64,000 bases of DNA from Candidatus Rifleibacteriota bacterium (GCA_015233565.1 JADFXM010000005.1:180222-244221); one strand, 5' to 3'. Positions 46,861 through 57,752 are shown, counted from the first letter of the stretch. Numbers and translations are program-made. The notes: generated by a model not told the origin, from the sequence alone.

Positions 46861-47738
46861 GCCAGACCCCTGCCGTTCTTGGACGGCAAATTAAAAGCGC
46901 CCAGGGGTTGAAATCTGTTATCCGAACGATGAAAACCCTTGCCGCTGTAAGCATAGGACCATATGAAAAGGCGCTTCAGTCGCTGAATAGTTATGTACGA
47001 ACCGTGGAAATGGGAATTACTTCTTTCTTCAGGAACGCCGATCCGCTTATCTACGAACTAGCTACCAAAAAGCCTTCTGGCGCCCTTGCTGTAATCGTTT
47101 TTGGCACTGACCAGGGAATGGTGGGCGGATTCAATGACCAACTGGCAAGATTTGTAACAGAAAATCTGCGGGAATACAAAGGGGACACACTCGTCTGGCC
47201 CGTCGGTGAGCGCGTCCATTTGAAACTTCCCGATGGTCCCTTTCATCTTATGGCACCTATTCATGTTCCGGAATCAGTTGAAACCATTCCGGGGCTCATG
47301 AGCCAGCTTCTGACAGAAATTGAATCCGAGAGAGAAAAAAATAGAGTCACCGGAATTCAACTTTTCTATAACCAACCTTCTTCCAGTCATGGTTTCGAAC
47401 ATATCCGTGAAAGCGTTTTTCCACTGGACAAAAACTGGTTGTCGGGTTTGAAGGCATTGCCATGGCCGACACGGATTTTTCCTGAATTATTCGGGGGAGC
47501 GAATGTGATGTTTTCAGCACTGGTCAGGGAGTTTCTATTCGTTTCACTTTTCAAAGCCTGCGCCAGTTCCGGCGTAAGCGAACACGCCACACGTCTTGCT
47601 GCAATGCAGCGTGCGGAGAAAAACACCGACGAACGACTTGAGGAATTAGGCAGGGCGTTCAACCAATTGCGTCAGAGCTTCATTGACGAAGAATTATTCG
47701 ACGTAATTTCGGGCTTCGAAGCTTTGAAGAAACCGTAA
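46857..47738 (+). CDS. atpG: N-type ATPase gamma subunit
   Basis: N-terminal [24 protein letters not shown] and C-terminal [21 protein letters not shown]...[13 protein letters not shown] are the two helices of the central rotor shaft, with the middle [14 protein letters not shown] strand. ATG 46857 overlaps the atpA stop; the TTG at 46845 is not needed. It ends the operon, ten bases before a converging gene. Confidence 0.95.
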   Translation: MSQTPAVLGRQIKSAQGLKSVIRTMKTLAAVSIGPYEKALQSLNSYVRTVEMGITSFFRNADPLIYELATKKPSGALAVIVFGTDQGMVGGFNDQLARFVTENLREYKGDTLVWPVGERVHLKLPDGPFHLMAPIHVPESVETIPGLMSQLLTEIESEREKNRVTGIQLFYNQPSSSHGFEHIRESVFPLDKNWLSGLKALPWPTRIFPELFGGANVMFSALVREFLFVSLFKACASSGVSEHATRLAAMQRAEKNTDERLEELGRAFNQLRQSFIDEELFDVISGFEALKKP

Positions 47739-47748
47739 ATATCGGCTA

Positions 47749-48732
47749 CTATACTTTCACAAGCAGCCCTTTTCCTGAGCAGCGAGCTTTGAAAAGTCCA
47801 CTTAACACCCTTTTCATTAATGAGTCGAGTGTATCGGATTTTACGACTTCGGTCATACCGAAGGAAAAGGATGTTGAAACTTCCTTTTGAGTGAACTTTT
47901 TTACTTTCAGTGTCTCCTGGAATCTGCGAATCATTATTTCAGAACTTTCCATTGAAGTATTTGGCATGAATAAAATAAATTCATCTGTACCATAAATTCC
48001 GAGGACGTCTATTCCTCTGATGCAGATTTTCAACTCATCAGCCAATTCTTTAAACATCTCTCGGGCAATTTGAAGCCCATAGAGATTAAGGATCTCTTTA
48101 AAATTGTCATTATCCATAATTGCCAAGGTCAATGGAATATTGTAACGAATGGAACGTGGAACTTCATCTCCAAGTTTTTGAAGAAAAAATGATGGGCATA
48201 GCAATCCTGTTTCCGGGCAGTAGCGCCGCAATTGATTCACTGAATCTTTCAATTCTTCTACTTCCAAAGCTTCGGAATAGATTCGGCAGATCGCTTGAAG
48301 AAATTCTTTATTTTCGTGAGTGATTTTCCCTGATTCATTAAAGTAAACAGCAATATAGCCAATTGTGCGTCGTCCGAAAATAATTTGCGAAGCCATTACT
48401 TCTTCATAAGGATTGTCGATTAGAAAATCTTCGTAATCCTCCTTGGGTGACTTCCGGCAAACTTCTATAACGTGCTCGGAGTAGAAGAGTTTACCAATCG
48501 GGCCATTCCCAATTCCTCTTCGGAAATCATGAGCGACCGTCATGGAAACGTCATTGTAGTGGGCAATTTCAAGATTCTCATTTTCCGGATTTTGAAGTAC
48601 TACAATCGAGTAAGCTGCGTTAAAATGGGTATGAAATGAGCGTAGAACACAATGGATCGCTTGAGTTGCGTTCTCCCGACAAGCAAAAACGTTTAAGCAA
48701 CAACAAAGGGTTTCAAATAGAGAATTTTTCAC
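47749..48732 (-). CDS. GAF-GGDEF protein with altered active-site motif
   Basis: A GAF domain (residues about 10-160) precedes a GGDEF domain. The active-site motif reads YGTDEF instead of GGDEF, and the metal site DNDNFKEIL is kept. An I-site RGID lies five residues before. The Gly-to-Thr change may lower or abolish cyclase activity, leaving a c-di-GMP receptor role, but some GTDEF-type forms could still work. No membrane helix, so cytoplasmic. It converges on the ATPase operon. Confidence 0.88.
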   Translation of the reverse strand: MKNSLFETLCCCLNVFACRENATQAIHCVLRSFHTHFNAAYSIVVLQNPENENLEIAHYNDVSMTVAHDFRRGIGNGPIGKLFYSEHVIEVCRKSPKEDYEDFLIDNPYEEVMASQIIFGRRTIGYIAVYFNESGKITHENKEFLQAICRIYSEALEVEELKDSVNQLRRYCPETGLLCPSFFLQKLGDEVPRSIRYNIPLTLAIMDNDNFKEILNLYGLQIAREMFKELADELKICIRGIDVLGIYGTDEFILFMPNTSMESSEIMIRRFQETLKVKKFTQKEVSTSFSFGMTEVVKSDTLDSLMKRVLSGLFKARCSGKGLLVKV

Positions 48733-49074
48733 CTTTTCCTCCCTCCAATCCTCAAATTATTATCTTTATGGGTCTCTCTTAATATTAATATACTATTCTT
48801 TTTTTAAACAACAACACTTTTTTTCACTGACCCATATTACAGCTCATAATGTCAGTGCGATCCACCTTGCTAAAATCGGTGGAAAAGATCCAGGCACGAA
48901 TTGATAGGCGCTAACCCTGCAGGTTGTAAAAAATAGGCTTCTTGAAAAATTGCCACGCTATTGAAGACCCGCTCGGGGGCACTTTTGTCGAACCAGGTTA
49001 TTACTTCGCACATTCCCTAACCGCGTGTTGCAAATTTTTGCAAAATTTCCATTACACCTAAAATGAAATGAGTA
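48733..49074. other. Intergenic region with a hairpin
   Basis: CACTGAC and GTCAGTG (48828-48834 and 48853-48859) form a hairpin preceded on the plus strand by a T-run; it is not in terminator orientation for either neighbour. A short dead frame (HNVSAIHLAKIGGKDPGTN) follows. No gene is supported. Confidence 0.35.
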
Positions 49075-50250
49075 CTATTCAAATTTGGAAGCAAATTTCT
49101 CCCAACTCTTAACCTTATTCCACACTCCGATTCCCTTCAAATATTCTTCATCGTAAAGGGGTTTTCCACTTTTCCCTGCAATTAAAAATTCGTCCGCAAC
49201 ATGTATTGCTGTTAGGAGCGAAAACCCATCAGTTGGAAGTAAGGATGGCCTGTGATGGAGAGCAACGGTTTCAACGATTTCTTCCGGTAATCCCCATATT
49301 CCCAGAAGGTATCCACCAACTTCAGCATGGGAGGCGGAAAATACTTCATACTCCGACTCAGAAAAGCACTTTCCTTCCCTCATCTGCATTCTTACTTTTG
49401 CCATGTAACCTGGAGCATCCAACAAAAGAAGCTTTCCAACATCGTGCATCATACCTGCGATAACGGCTTCCTCCATCATAGTCTTGTCACCGCCCTGGTC
49501 ACAGACTATTTCACGAGCAAGTACTCCAACCTGGCTGCTGTGAGTCCAAAGATCGTCCAATGACATCCCTGGAAGCGGTTCATCAGGAGCTGAATAAAAC
49601 AGTTTAACGTATAGGACCAAAGACTTAATTATGTTTATCCCCAGCAATAATACAGCTTCCTGAGTGGTCGTAACCCGACGGGGAAGACCGAAAAAAGCTG
49701 AATTTACCAATTGTAAAACTCGTGCAGTCATAGTGACATCACGTGCAATTATGTCCCCAATGCTTTTTGCTGAAGAATTGGGCGACTCAAGCTCGCTTAA
49801 GAGCATGTTATAAATTTTTGGAAGACTTGGAAGATAAGGAATCCCGTTAATTATATCGAGAAGGGACGAATTTTTGAGAATTTGCCTTAATCCAAGTGAA
49901 CGGGAGAGAGCTTTTCTTAACACTTCAGGATCGCATGGTTTAGCAAAAAACTGATGGGCACATCTTGCAGATGGAAGAACGAAATCAGAGTCCGATTCAC
50001 CGGAAAGAACGATCCTGACGGTGTGTGGAAAGCGTTTTTGCACCTTTTCAAGCAATTGGGAGCCAGTCATTTTGGGCATGCGCAAATCGCTAATAATCAC
50101 GTCCATCTTTTTTTCTTCCATCCATTCAAGGGCTTCTTCACCACTCGATGCAAAATACATATCCCATTCATCACGGTAAGCTCGAAACATTCGTTTAAGC
50201 CCTTCGATAACATTCGGTTCATCGTCAACAAATAAAATAGCTGGTTTCAT
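49075..50250 (-). CDS. Response regulator with HDOD output domain
   Basis: The receiver (ILFVDDEPNV, Asp in VIISDLRMPKMTG, Lys in FFAKPC) fills residues 1-120. An HDOD domain follows (LPSLPKIYNMLLSELE, DVTMTARVLQLVNSAFF, AVLLLGINIIKSLVL, GMMHDVGKLLLL, HAEVGGYLLGIWGLP). HDOD domains have no certain enzymatic role and often regulate motility or c-di-GMP signalling. The ATG directly abuts the kinase stop (TAGATG), so the kinase upstream is its likely partner. Confidence 0.93.
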   Translation of the reverse strand: MKPAILFVDDEPNVIEGLKRMFRAYRDEWDMYFASSGEEALEWMEEKKMDVIISDLRMPKMTGSQLLEKVQKRFPHTVRIVLSGESDSDFVLPSARCAHQFFAKPCDPEVLRKALSRSLGLRQILKNSSLLDIINGIPYLPSLPKIYNMLLSELESPNSSAKSIGDIIARDVTMTARVLQLVNSAFFGLPRRVTTTQEAVLLLGINIIKSLVLYVKLFYSAPDEPLPGMSLDDLWTHSSQVGVLAREIVCDQGGDKTMMEEAVIAGMMHDVGKLLLLDAPGYMAKVRMQMREGKCFSESEYEVFSASHAEVGGYLLGIWGLPEEIVETVALHHRPSLLPTDGFSLLTAIHVADEFLIAGKSGKPLYDEEYLKGIGVWNKVKSWEKFASKFE

Positions 50251-51117
50251 CTAGCTTTTGCTCCTATCAGAATTCGAGTCAAAGGGGATTTTGATAATGA
50301 AAGTAGCTCCCAATCCTGGTTCAGATTCCACATCGATGCTTCCTCTATGCTTGTTGACAATGACGTCATGAGCTATCGCCAATCCCTGTCCAGTCCCTTT
50401 GCCAACTTCTTTGGTAGTAAAAAAGGGGTCAAAAATTTTCTGGAGGTTTACATTTGGAATTCCACAACCATTATCTGTAATCCGAATCACGGCAAAATCA
50501 TCCTGAGAATAAGTTTTTATTATTATCAGTCCTTTCTCATACACCTTTCTTCGGATTTGTTCTTCGATTGCATGAGAAGAATTCACAATCAGATTCAGTA
50601 TCACCTGATTAAGCTCATCAATTGAGCAAAAAACTCTGGGAAACTTTTCCTGAAGTTCAAGTTTCAATTCGGAAACGTATTTCCACTCGTTTCTGGAAAT
50701 AATAACTGTATTATGAATTCCCCGATTAATATCCGAAAACGTTTTTTCTTTGAAACCAGGATGTCCAAACTCTTTCATTGCCAGAACAATTTTTGAAACC
50801 CGGTCGATTCCATCAAGCGATTGCTGAATTGCCTTGGGAATTTCTTCCTTAAGGAAAGTAATGTCGGCTTTTTTTTCCTCAGCTTCGATAACAGCAACTA
50901 TTTTGCGAGTTTCATCACCTTCAGGCAGTTCGGCAAAATATTTCCGGTAAATTACTATCAAGCGCAAAATATCACCAAACGCATCTTTTAGAAACCTTGT
51001 ATTGTCTCCAATATACTGCATGGGAGTGTTTATTTCATGAGCTATTCCCGCAGCAAGTCTCCCAATCGCTTCCATTTTTTGTGAAAATGCTTGCTTTTCA
51101 TCAAACTGAAGTTTCAT
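50251..51117 (-). CDS. Sensor histidine kinase without input domain
   Basis: After a short N-terminus the HisKA box appears ([27 protein letters not shown]) with the phospho-His, then the ATPase boxes N ([16 protein letters not shown]), G1 ([11 protein letters not shown]), F ([19 protein letters not shown]) and G2 ([11 protein letters not shown]). No sensory domain is included, so the signal must come from a partner. ATG 51117 is chosen; a longer start at 51168 is possible. Coupled to the REC-HDOD gene. Confidence 0.92.
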   Translation of the reverse strand: MKLQFDEKQAFSQKMEAIGRLAAGIAHEINTPMQYIGDNTRFLKDAFGDILRLIVIYRKYFAELPEGDETRKIVAVIEAEEKKADITFLKEEIPKAIQQSLDGIDRVSKIVLAMKEFGHPGFKEKTFSDINRGIHNTVIISRNEWKYVSELKLELQEKFPRVFCSIDELNQVILNLIVNSSHAIEEQIRRKVYEKGLIIIKTYSQDDFAVIRITDNGCGIPNVNLQKIFDPFFTTKEVGKGTGQGLAIAHDVIVNKHRGSIDVESEPGLGATFIIKIPFDSNSDRSKS

Positions 51118-51186
51118 AATCTCAATTCTCCCTACTGTTCGTATCACCTCACATACCCAAAAGTCCAATGATTGTGGTGATACTAG

Positions 51187-53655
51187 CTATTGTACTACAT
51201 AATTTTTTGACAGAACCAATTGTAATTTTGAAACCAATTCTTTTTTTTCCCTGCCTCTTTCAAGTATTTTATAGAATCCTACAAAAACACTAATTCCAAA
51301 AACAATTAAAAACAATATACATATTAAATTCTTTTCAAGAAACCACGTTCCCATGCCTGACAACAAACTCAAGCATGCAATAAGCAAAAGAAATACTTGT
51401 TTTCCTTGTTCATTTCGGACTTTTTCCTGAAATTTTCCCCAATTTTGGAAAAAATCAAAAATTGCCGCTAGTACAACTTTATTGTATTTTTCAACTTTGT
51501 TTATTCCAAACTCTGATAGTTTCTTTTCAACATCCTTCCAGTTTGTCAACCCATTCCAGCCTCGTTTTTTCAATTTGGTCGTCTCAGTTGGAATTTCCTC
51601 AAGGAATTTCAAATCCTCAAAAAAGTTGCCCTTTTCATTAATTCTTATGTTTTCCTGTTTTCTTTGAATATTCTCAATCATTTTTTCAAATTCCGGAGGT
51701 AATAGTGCTTCCTTGAAATCCCCCATTCCTCTTTTTATTTTTATAAACAAGGGAATCTGCTTCGCGTTCAAACTCCAGCAATCATCACCCAAAAATCCAA
51801 TCAACGGCTTCAGATTATTATGAAGATCAGGGTTTTTCGACAGTATTCCTAATAACTCCTGAACATCAGAAATGTGCATTTCCCCGAAAATCCAGAAATT
51901 TGACAACTTTTCGATGAGTTTGGGTTCTGTCGAGAAAATATCCAAAAGAAACTGATACTTCAAATCGATGAGCGAGCGTCTGTTTGGATCTTCCCGGAAA
52001 TAAGATGACGCATTCAAGCTCAAATTCAGCATTTGTTTGATATCGAGAATTCCTTCATTTCTTAACAAAGTCAACAAACCAGGGGTCTTTACAGCCTGGC
52101 TGATATCGGTATTCACTTGCCCTTCAACAGCTATTTTTAAAGCGAGTGCCTTTTTCGCGAGGGGCAAAGGACTCAAGCGGCCTTTATTTATTGAAACAGC
52201 CAACCTTAAGTATTCCACATATTCATCCGAAATCCTGGGAAGACAGGTCTCCATGGTTCGCTTCAACTCTCCGTTAAAAAGCAAAGTCAGAAACGTTTCC
52301 TCACGCTGATTTAATTTCGAAGCACCCGCTCCTGAAAGAATTCGGTCAAAAAAATCTCGATTAAGAGGCTTCCCACACCAGGCAGGGCCTAAATGCGGAC
52401 AAAAATCACTAATCAATCTGAAGAGCGAAAGGTCGACTGAATCTCCTGATCCGGAAATTCTCGACACTCTATCTGCTCTTTCTAAATCATGATTATTTTT
52501 TAGCCAACCTGAAATATGCCCTTGCTCCAAAGCTTTCACTCCAACTTCCCAACCTTCAGAAGAAGAAGAAAACGCTTCCAACAATTCTTCAAGTGAGTCA
52601 AATAATTTCCCCATAAATTTTTTGGGGACGGAAAGTTTGTTAATCACTTTTCGCGCACTTTTCTCACCGGTTTGCGAGATTTCCTCCTCATAATTTCGAG
52701 GATTTTCGCCTTTCAGCCAGGCAAATATCTGAGTGGTTCCCCATCTATGCCCAGGATTTCGAGTCAAAAGGCCTTGAACCAGATTTCTCCATCTCCCTGT
52801 AACTGACTCATGAATCGGAAGACCTTTGGTAACAATCTGATAGAAAACAGACTGCCGCTTTAAACCTTCAAATGGATGTTCTCCAACGAGGATCTCCAGA
52901 ATAATTACGCCCAAAGACCACCAATCACTCTCGATTCCAACTACCCCCGATAAGCTCTCCGGAGATTGATAAAGACTCGTTCCTTTAACTTTTGTAAATT
53001 TCTTTAATTCACTTTCTTCAAGTATTGAAGAAATTCCAAAGTCAGTAATGGCAATTTTCAGTGGTTCGGCTGATCGAATGAGAATATTAGATGGCTTTAA
53101 ATCAAGATGAAGTATTCCTTCAGAATGAATTTTGGAAAGGAAATTTGAAATTGAAAGAAGAATTGATCGTGTATTCTCGTCGGATAATTTTTTCCCTTTG
53201 AGGAAATCCTCAAGAGTTCCGGATTGAAGATATTCCTGGAGTTCGAAAAACCTCCCGGTTTGTTCATCCAATCCGAATTCATGGATCTTGACAAAAGCAA
53301 TAGGATCACTTGCAATTAACGCTTCAAGTTTGGCGTAGATAGCTTTTTTCGGAGAAATTCCCTGACGATAAAGTTTAAGAATACATTCTCGTCCGTCTTT
53401 TTGTACAAGAAAAAGATCAGATTCCCCGCCCTTGGCTGAAAAAGCTTTCTCTATCTTCCAATCCCTGAATGAGGTTGAAAAATGTGACGGCGATTGGACA
53501 TTGGAAATTCCCTCATCATCAGAAACCGTTTTCCCCGAAACATCGGAAAAATCCTGGGAGGGGCCGTCTTCGACAGTTTGCGAAGAATTAAAGGGGTTCT
53601 TCAACGGGTTCCTGTTCCGCTTCTTTGGATAACTCACGAAAAGAAATGTTTTCAT
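51187..53655 (-). CDS. Ser/Thr protein kinase with long C-terminal region and membrane helices
   Basis: A Hanks-type kinase domain spans residues about 65-325: a weak Gly loop (AFSAKGGESDLFLV), catalytic Lys in ECILKLYR, HLDLKPSN in place of HRDLKPEN, metal DFG in ITDFGISS, LYQSPES for APE and SDWWSLGVIILEIL. A region of about 400 residues with no recognised domain follows, then two membrane helices near 760-800 (LIACLSLLSGMGTWF, LICILFLIVFGISVFVGFY). Catalytic residues are present, so activity is likely. The start overlaps the upstream gene by about 68 bases, longer than usual, so the true start may be later. Confidence 0.85.
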   Translation of the reverse strand: MKTFLFVSYPKKRNRNPLKNPFNSSQTVEDGPSQDFSDVSGKTVSDDEGISNVQSPSHFSTSFRDWKIEKAFSAKGGESDLFLVQKDGRECILKLYRQGISPKKAIYAKLEALIASDPIAFVKIHEFGLDEQTGRFFELQEYLQSGTLEDFLKGKKLSDENTRSILLSISNFLSKIHSEGILHLDLKPSNILIRSAEPLKIAITDFGISSILEESELKKFTKVKGTSLYQSPESLSGVVGIESDWWSLGVIILEILVGEHPFEGLKRQSVFYQIVTKGLPIHESVTGRWRNLVQGLLTRNPGHRWGTTQIFAWLKGENPRNYEEEISQTGEKSARKVINKLSVPKKFMGKLFDSLEELLEAFSSSSEGWEVGVKALEQGHISGWLKNNHDLERADRVSRISGSGDSVDLSLFRLISDFCPHLGPAWCGKPLNRDFFDRILSGAGASKLNQREETFLTLLFNGELKRTMETCLPRISDEYVEYLRLAVSINKGRLSPLPLAKKALALKIAVEGQVNTDISQAVKTPGLLTLLRNEGILDIKQMLNLSLNASSYFREDPNRRSLIDLKYQFLLDIFSTEPKLIEKLSNFWIFGEMHISDVQELLGILSKNPDLHNNLKPLIGFLGDDCWSLNAKQIPLFIKIKRGMGDFKEALLPPEFEKMIENIQRKQENIRINEKGNFFEDLKFLEEIPTETTKLKKRGWNGLTNWKDVEKKLSEFGINKVEKYNKVVLAAIFDFFQNWGKFQEKVRNEQGKQVFLLLIACLSLLSGMGTWFLEKNLICILFLIVFGISVFVGFYKILERGREKKELVSKLQLVLSKNYVVQ

Positions 53656-54598
53656 AAAACATTAAAATTACCCCAACAAACAGAACATAGAAGTATGAAA
53701 AAATGTGGCTGGCAAGGCTAAAAGCGACTGCCTTTTCTTTTTCAAGTCCGATGATATCGGTGAGCGCTAACACACAGCAGTATTGATAAATACCAATCAT
53801 TCCAGGACTTGAAGGAATCATCGCCCCGATTGATAAAATTCCGACAAAGAGGAATAATTGTGGCATTTCCAGAGGGATCGACCAGATTTTCAACTGCAAC
53901 CAAATCGTGAAAAGCGAAAAAGCCCAGGAAATATAAGTCCAGATGATTGAATTTAAAAAAGGTCCGGGATATTTTATCAAAGCAAAACCTTTAACGAAAG
54001 AATCTTCAATGCGAATGATTCTTTCCTGTAATTTTTCTGGAAGCGGTTTTAGAAAAAAATGAAAAAACCTGTCAACAGCTGGCTTCTTATACTGAAGGAG
54101 AGCCATAAAAACAAAAATACCGGCGTAAAAGATGACTGCCGAAAAAATAGCTTTCTCAATTACTCCTGGAAGTTTAAAAGAAAAAATCAAATAAGCCAGA
54201 ATGGATATAACAAAAAGCCCATCCAGAAAGCGTTCAAGAAAAACGGATCCAAATGCTTCCGAGGTGGATATTATTCCCCCTTTTCCAAGGTGGTATGAGC
54301 GAATTATTTCTCCCGCTCTGGCCGGAAGAATATTGTTGAAAAAATAGCAAAAAACAATTCCGGAATATAAACTGTAAAAAGGGATATTTCGACCTCGAAG
54401 AATTGAATTCCAACGGAATGCTCGAAAAACGTGCTCACAAGTAAAAGAAATGATGGGTAAATACAACAACCCCAGCTTGGCCTGAGCAATCAGTGGAGGG
54501 ATTTTATCCCATTCAACCTTTCTTAATGCTAACCATAAGAAAAGCGCACTAATCAAAAAACCGAAATACTTCTTCCAATGAGAAATAATATGGTTCAT
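53588..54598 (-). CDS. Flippase-like membrane protein (lysylphosphatidylglycerol synthase TM family)
   Basis: The protein has about eight membrane helices and the family pattern FRAFRWNSILRGRNIPFYSLYSGIVF, NNILPARAGEIIRSYHLGK, ERFLDGLFVI and a PSSPGMIGIYQYCCVLAL segment. These are marks of the UPF0104/AglD/MprF-TM family, some of which flip or modify lipids. No synthase domain is attached. It lies upstream of the Ser/Thr kinase gene and overlaps it; a link to kinase control of envelope lipids is speculative. Confidence 0.82.
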   Translation of the reverse strand: MNHIISHWKKYFGFLISALFLWLALRKVEWDKIPPLIAQAKLGLLYLPIISFTCEHVFRAFRWNSILRGRNIPFYSLYSGIVFCYFFNNILPARAGEIIRSYHLGKGGIISTSEAFGSVFLERFLDGLFVISILAYLIFSFKLPGVIEKAIFSAVIFYAGIFVFMALLQYKKPAVDRFFHFFLKPLPEKLQERIIRIEDSFVKGFALIKYPGPFLNSIIWTYISWAFSLFTIWLQLKIWSIPLEMPQLFLFVGILSIGAMIPSSPGMIGIYQYCCVLALTDIIGLEKEKAVAFSLASHIFSYFYVLFVGVILMFYENISFRELSKEAEQEPVEEPL

Positions 54599-54647
54599 TA
54601 AAGTATTATAATTTTTTCAGATGGCTTTTTTCAAGGAAATAAAACTT

Positions 54648-57600
54648 TTAATATCCAGCATCAAAAATAGCCAGTTGTAGCTTGCCTTTCAAGTTACAAG
54701 AGACTGCTATTTTTTGTTCAAGGAAGTCATAATTCATTGCATTTTTGCCAAAGGAACGCGAAAAAATATGATTTTCCAAGTCGAAAGTTTCAGTTTCTCC
54801 TGTGACGGGATGAATTCTTGTCAAAGTAGATGGTTTGTTTGCGGAGAACTCATTAACAATCCATAATCCCCCTTGATGATCGACAACAGCTTCATCTGCA
54901 TCCTGAGCTATTCTTTTGGATTCAGAGGCAAGAGAGAGCGAAATTTTCCTAACCTGACGATGATCTTCCACTACCACAAAACCACAGGAATCCTGATCTT
55001 TAAAACACGATAGATCGCTGACATTCGACCCCATACCTTTTTTTGCAATATTTTTCAGACTAAAGTCATCAAGTATGAAAAACTTTCCATTTTCTTGTGC
55101 AATGATTGATTTGTTATTTTCCCAAGTTTGAAAAACAAAGTCCCCATCCTGAGATAAAAATTCAATTTTGGTTCCGGGAACCTTCTCGGAAAAGTCATTC
55201 ATAGATAAACAATTAAGAAAAGCTTGAAAGTGCTCATCTTTTGTTCCTGAGGTAATGACAAATAAAATCCCATCCTTCTCAAAAAATTTAGCCTTTCCTC
55301 CTGAATCAAAATTTGGTAAACAATAATTTCCACAAAATTTCAAAGAATCAGGATCAAACTTGGAAATTGTTATTGATCTAGGGGAAAAAATACTCAAGTA
55401 AACAAACTTACCGACATAAAACGGTCCAATTTCTCCGGAAAATTTTAAGGGAACGGAAGCAATACTGGAATCATCGAAGTTTACCCTGAAAAGAGATTTT
55501 TCGGAATTGTGTGATGAAATTGAAAAATATCTTCCACCTTTAACCTGTCCCCCGCGAAAATCTTCAATCCCAATATTGGTGTCAATAATCTGAGGTTGGT
55601 CAAATCCTCTTAAAGTCGAAGCTACAAGATTGGCAGTACAAGAAGAATTGAGAGATTGCCCACTTGCCGTTACTGAAATATTGTAACGAGCAGCAGAAGA
55701 CAAGTTTTTAAAAGTAAAAGAACAAATTGTCGGCTCAAGTTTAACTTTTTCCTCATCGTTCAATGAAACTAGATAAGACTCAGCTCCGACAATCGGTTTC
55801 CAGTTGATCTTCAGTTCTTTTAATCCACGCTCGCAAGAAATAATTTCGGGAGTGTCAATAAAAGGAACAAAAAATTCCTTTTCATCTGTTTTACAAAAAC
55901 CATCTTCGATTTCAATGGACAAAGAATATGTTCCAGGGGAGAGTGAAATATCCGATGACACCTCTGAGGTGTTCAAATATTCGGAATTCAGCTTAACAGA
56001 TGTTTTCCCATCAAATGCAATGAAGCTAACGTCCTTTTCAGGAAATCGTCCTTTGATCAAAAGCTTTTTGGGAAAAATTTCAATTGAGTGAATCTCCGGA
56101 AAATCCGGAACGAGATTTAGTGCGGTTTGAAAAGACTGGTTTTCGGAAAGAGTAAAAATTGTTGCACTATCTGATGCAAAAAGATAATTTTTCCCAATTG
56201 CAAAAGAATATGTACCTGTAGATAAATTTTTGAACTGGAATTCAGTTTCGTTCCCCTTGATCAAATACTGACCATATTCACAGAATGACCCACCTCCGAT
56301 ATCCCGAAGAAGTAAAATCCTGGCAGGGTATTTCGGGTCTTTTCCAGTCACTTGTCCTTGAAGTTGAGCATACCAGGAAACCAAATCGATATTTAAAATA
56401 TTCTCAGAGGAAGAGGAAACGCGAAAATCGTTCAGCGCTTCAGAAGGAGAAGCAAAATAGTCTCCCTTAAAAAAGATTTTATAGTGACCCGGAGAGGCCG
56501 GGCAAAAAAAGGACTCTTCCAAAACATCAATGCTCTTATAATTTTGAGAAGAGGAAGCGTTTTTGAGATCCACGAAAGTTAAGGAGATTGGAAAATCGGA
56601 AATTAAGCCATTTATTTTTCCTCGAATCCCAGGCGTTATTGATAAAGTATCGGTCGCTCTTCCTGTTTTTTGATCAAGGATGGAGGGAAAAGAACCAATT
56701 AAACCCGCGTCTCGAGAAATTTTCAAATAAGTTGTTTTCTCGGGTTCGGTTTGAACTTTGACTCTAAAGTAATTTCCTGCTTTTCCTGGAGAAAGAGATA
56801 CGGTTAATTCGGTTTGACAAATAGGAAAATTTCCAAAAAAGAACTGGCCATTAAAATCAGATACTGTAAAAAGGGAAGAATTTTCGCAGGAAATAATCGC
56901 AGGAAAGATTATTTCAGTAGAATTAGCCAGAATCTTTCCAAAAATCTGGCCCATTTGCCCAGTAGGCTCATTTTTCGAAAGTGTTAGATTATCCAATCTG
57001 ACCTCTTTCTCGGAAAAAACTTCGATGGGAACCTGAATGGCTGATTTCATATCCGGTTTTACAATATTCAATTGATATAAACCAGGAGGAACGTAATCGA
57101 AGGAAAAACCGCCATCTTTTCTTGAAACGGTGAAATAAGGTGCCCCCTTCAAAAAAATGAGAGAATTTTCGATCGGTTCACCGTCAGAAGAAACCACAGT
57201 TCCACTTATTTCGCCAAAGGGCAATAATTCAACTGAAATTGAGGAGGGCTCAACAGAAGGCCATATTCCGGTTTTAAAAGTAGCTTTTCCAGATTTTTCA
57301 TCAAAGACAAACAAAGAAATTTCTTTAAAGGAAAGGCGTTCCAATCTAAAAAAACCGTTGGAATCAGTAATTGTCTGTGTATTTGAAGAAATTTTCGAGA
57401 AAAAATCATTTTGATCAGCTATGAATTTTTCAGTTTCTCCATTTTTAAAACGGTAAACCCCTATAGAAAGTGCATCTTGAGGAGAAACAATTACAACTTT
57501 TGCATTGGATAAAGGCAATTGATTTTCAAAAACTTCACCGCAAATTGAAACATTTGTCCCTATGGCGTTCGCCAATAAAGATGGCCCAAAGGGATTCTGT

Positions 57601-57698
57601 GCCAAATCCTGTTTATCAGATTGGCAACCAAGCGCAAACACAGATATAATTATAAGCAAGATTAATTCGAATCTTGCTATTCCAGAGGCCTTGTACAT
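54648..57698 (-). CDS. Large lipoprotein with carboxypeptidase-regulatory and FN3-like domains
   Basis: The signal peptide ends in the lipobox FALGC. Several segments fit the CarboxypepD_reg fold (GTNVSICGEVFENQLPLSNAKV, GEISGTVVSSDGEPIENSLI with YVPPGLYQLNIV). A fibronectin-III-like segment follows (LKELKINWKPIVGAESYLVSL, RYNISVTA). The last 350 residues are beta-rich and may form a propeller. It probably sits on the cell envelope surface. I prefer ATG 57698 over the longer frame at 57743. Function unknown; the domain calls are by pattern only. Confidence 0.75.
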   Translation of the reverse strand: MYKASGIARFELILLIIISVFALGCQSDKQDLAQNPFGPSLLANAIGTNVSICGEVFENQLPLSNAKVVIVSPQDALSIGVYRFKNGETEKFIADQNDFFSKISSNTQTITDSNGFFRLERLSFKEISLFVFDEKSGKATFKTGIWPSVEPSSISVELLPFGEISGTVVSSDGEPIENSLIFLKGAPYFTVSRKDGGFSFDYVPPGLYQLNIVKPDMKSAIQVPIEVFSEKEVRLDNLTLSKNEPTGQMGQIFGKILANSTEIIFPAIISCENSSLFTVSDFNGQFFFGNFPICQTELTVSLSPGKAGNYFRVKVQTEPEKTTYLKISRDAGLIGSFPSILDQKTGRATDTLSITPGIRGKINGLISDFPISLTFVDLKNASSSQNYKSIDVLEESFFCPASPGHYKIFFKGDYFASPSEALNDFRVSSSSENILNIDLVSWYAQLQGQVTGKDPKYPARILLLRDIGGGSFCEYGQYLIKGNETEFQFKNLSTGTYSFAIGKNYLFASDSATIFTLSENQSFQTALNLVPDFPEIHSIEIFPKKLLIKGRFPEKDVSFIAFDGKTSVKLNSEYLNTSEVSSDISLSPGTYSLSIEIEDGFCKTDEKEFFVPFIDTPEIISCERGLKELKINWKPIVGAESYLVSLNDEEKVKLEPTICSFTFKNLSSAARYNISVTASGQSLNSSCTANLVASTLRGFDQPQIIDTNIGIEDFRGGQVKGGRYFSISSHNSEKSLFRVNFDDSSIASVPLKFSGEIGPFYVGKFVYLSIFSPRSITISKFDPDSLKFCGNYCLPNFDSGGKAKFFEKDGILFVITSGTKDEHFQAFLNCLSMNDFSEKVPGTKIEFLSQDGDFVFQTWENNKSIIAQENGKFFILDDFSLKNIAKKGMGSNVSDLSCFKDQDSCGFVVVEDHRQVRKISLSLASESKRIAQDADEAVVDHQGGLWIVNEFSANKPSTLTRIHPVTGETETFDLENHIFSRSFGKNAMNYDFLEQKIAVSCNLKGKLQLAIFDAGY

Positions 57699-57752
57699 AA
57701 AATTCTTTCTATTTTGTTGCCATATTATATACTTAAACAACAATTTTTCAAG

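Noticed and set aside
48828..48859. CACTGAC/GTCAGTG hairpin as terminator of the REC-HDOD gene
   Set aside because: It lies over 200 bases past the stop and the T-run is on the wrong side for minus-strand transcription.
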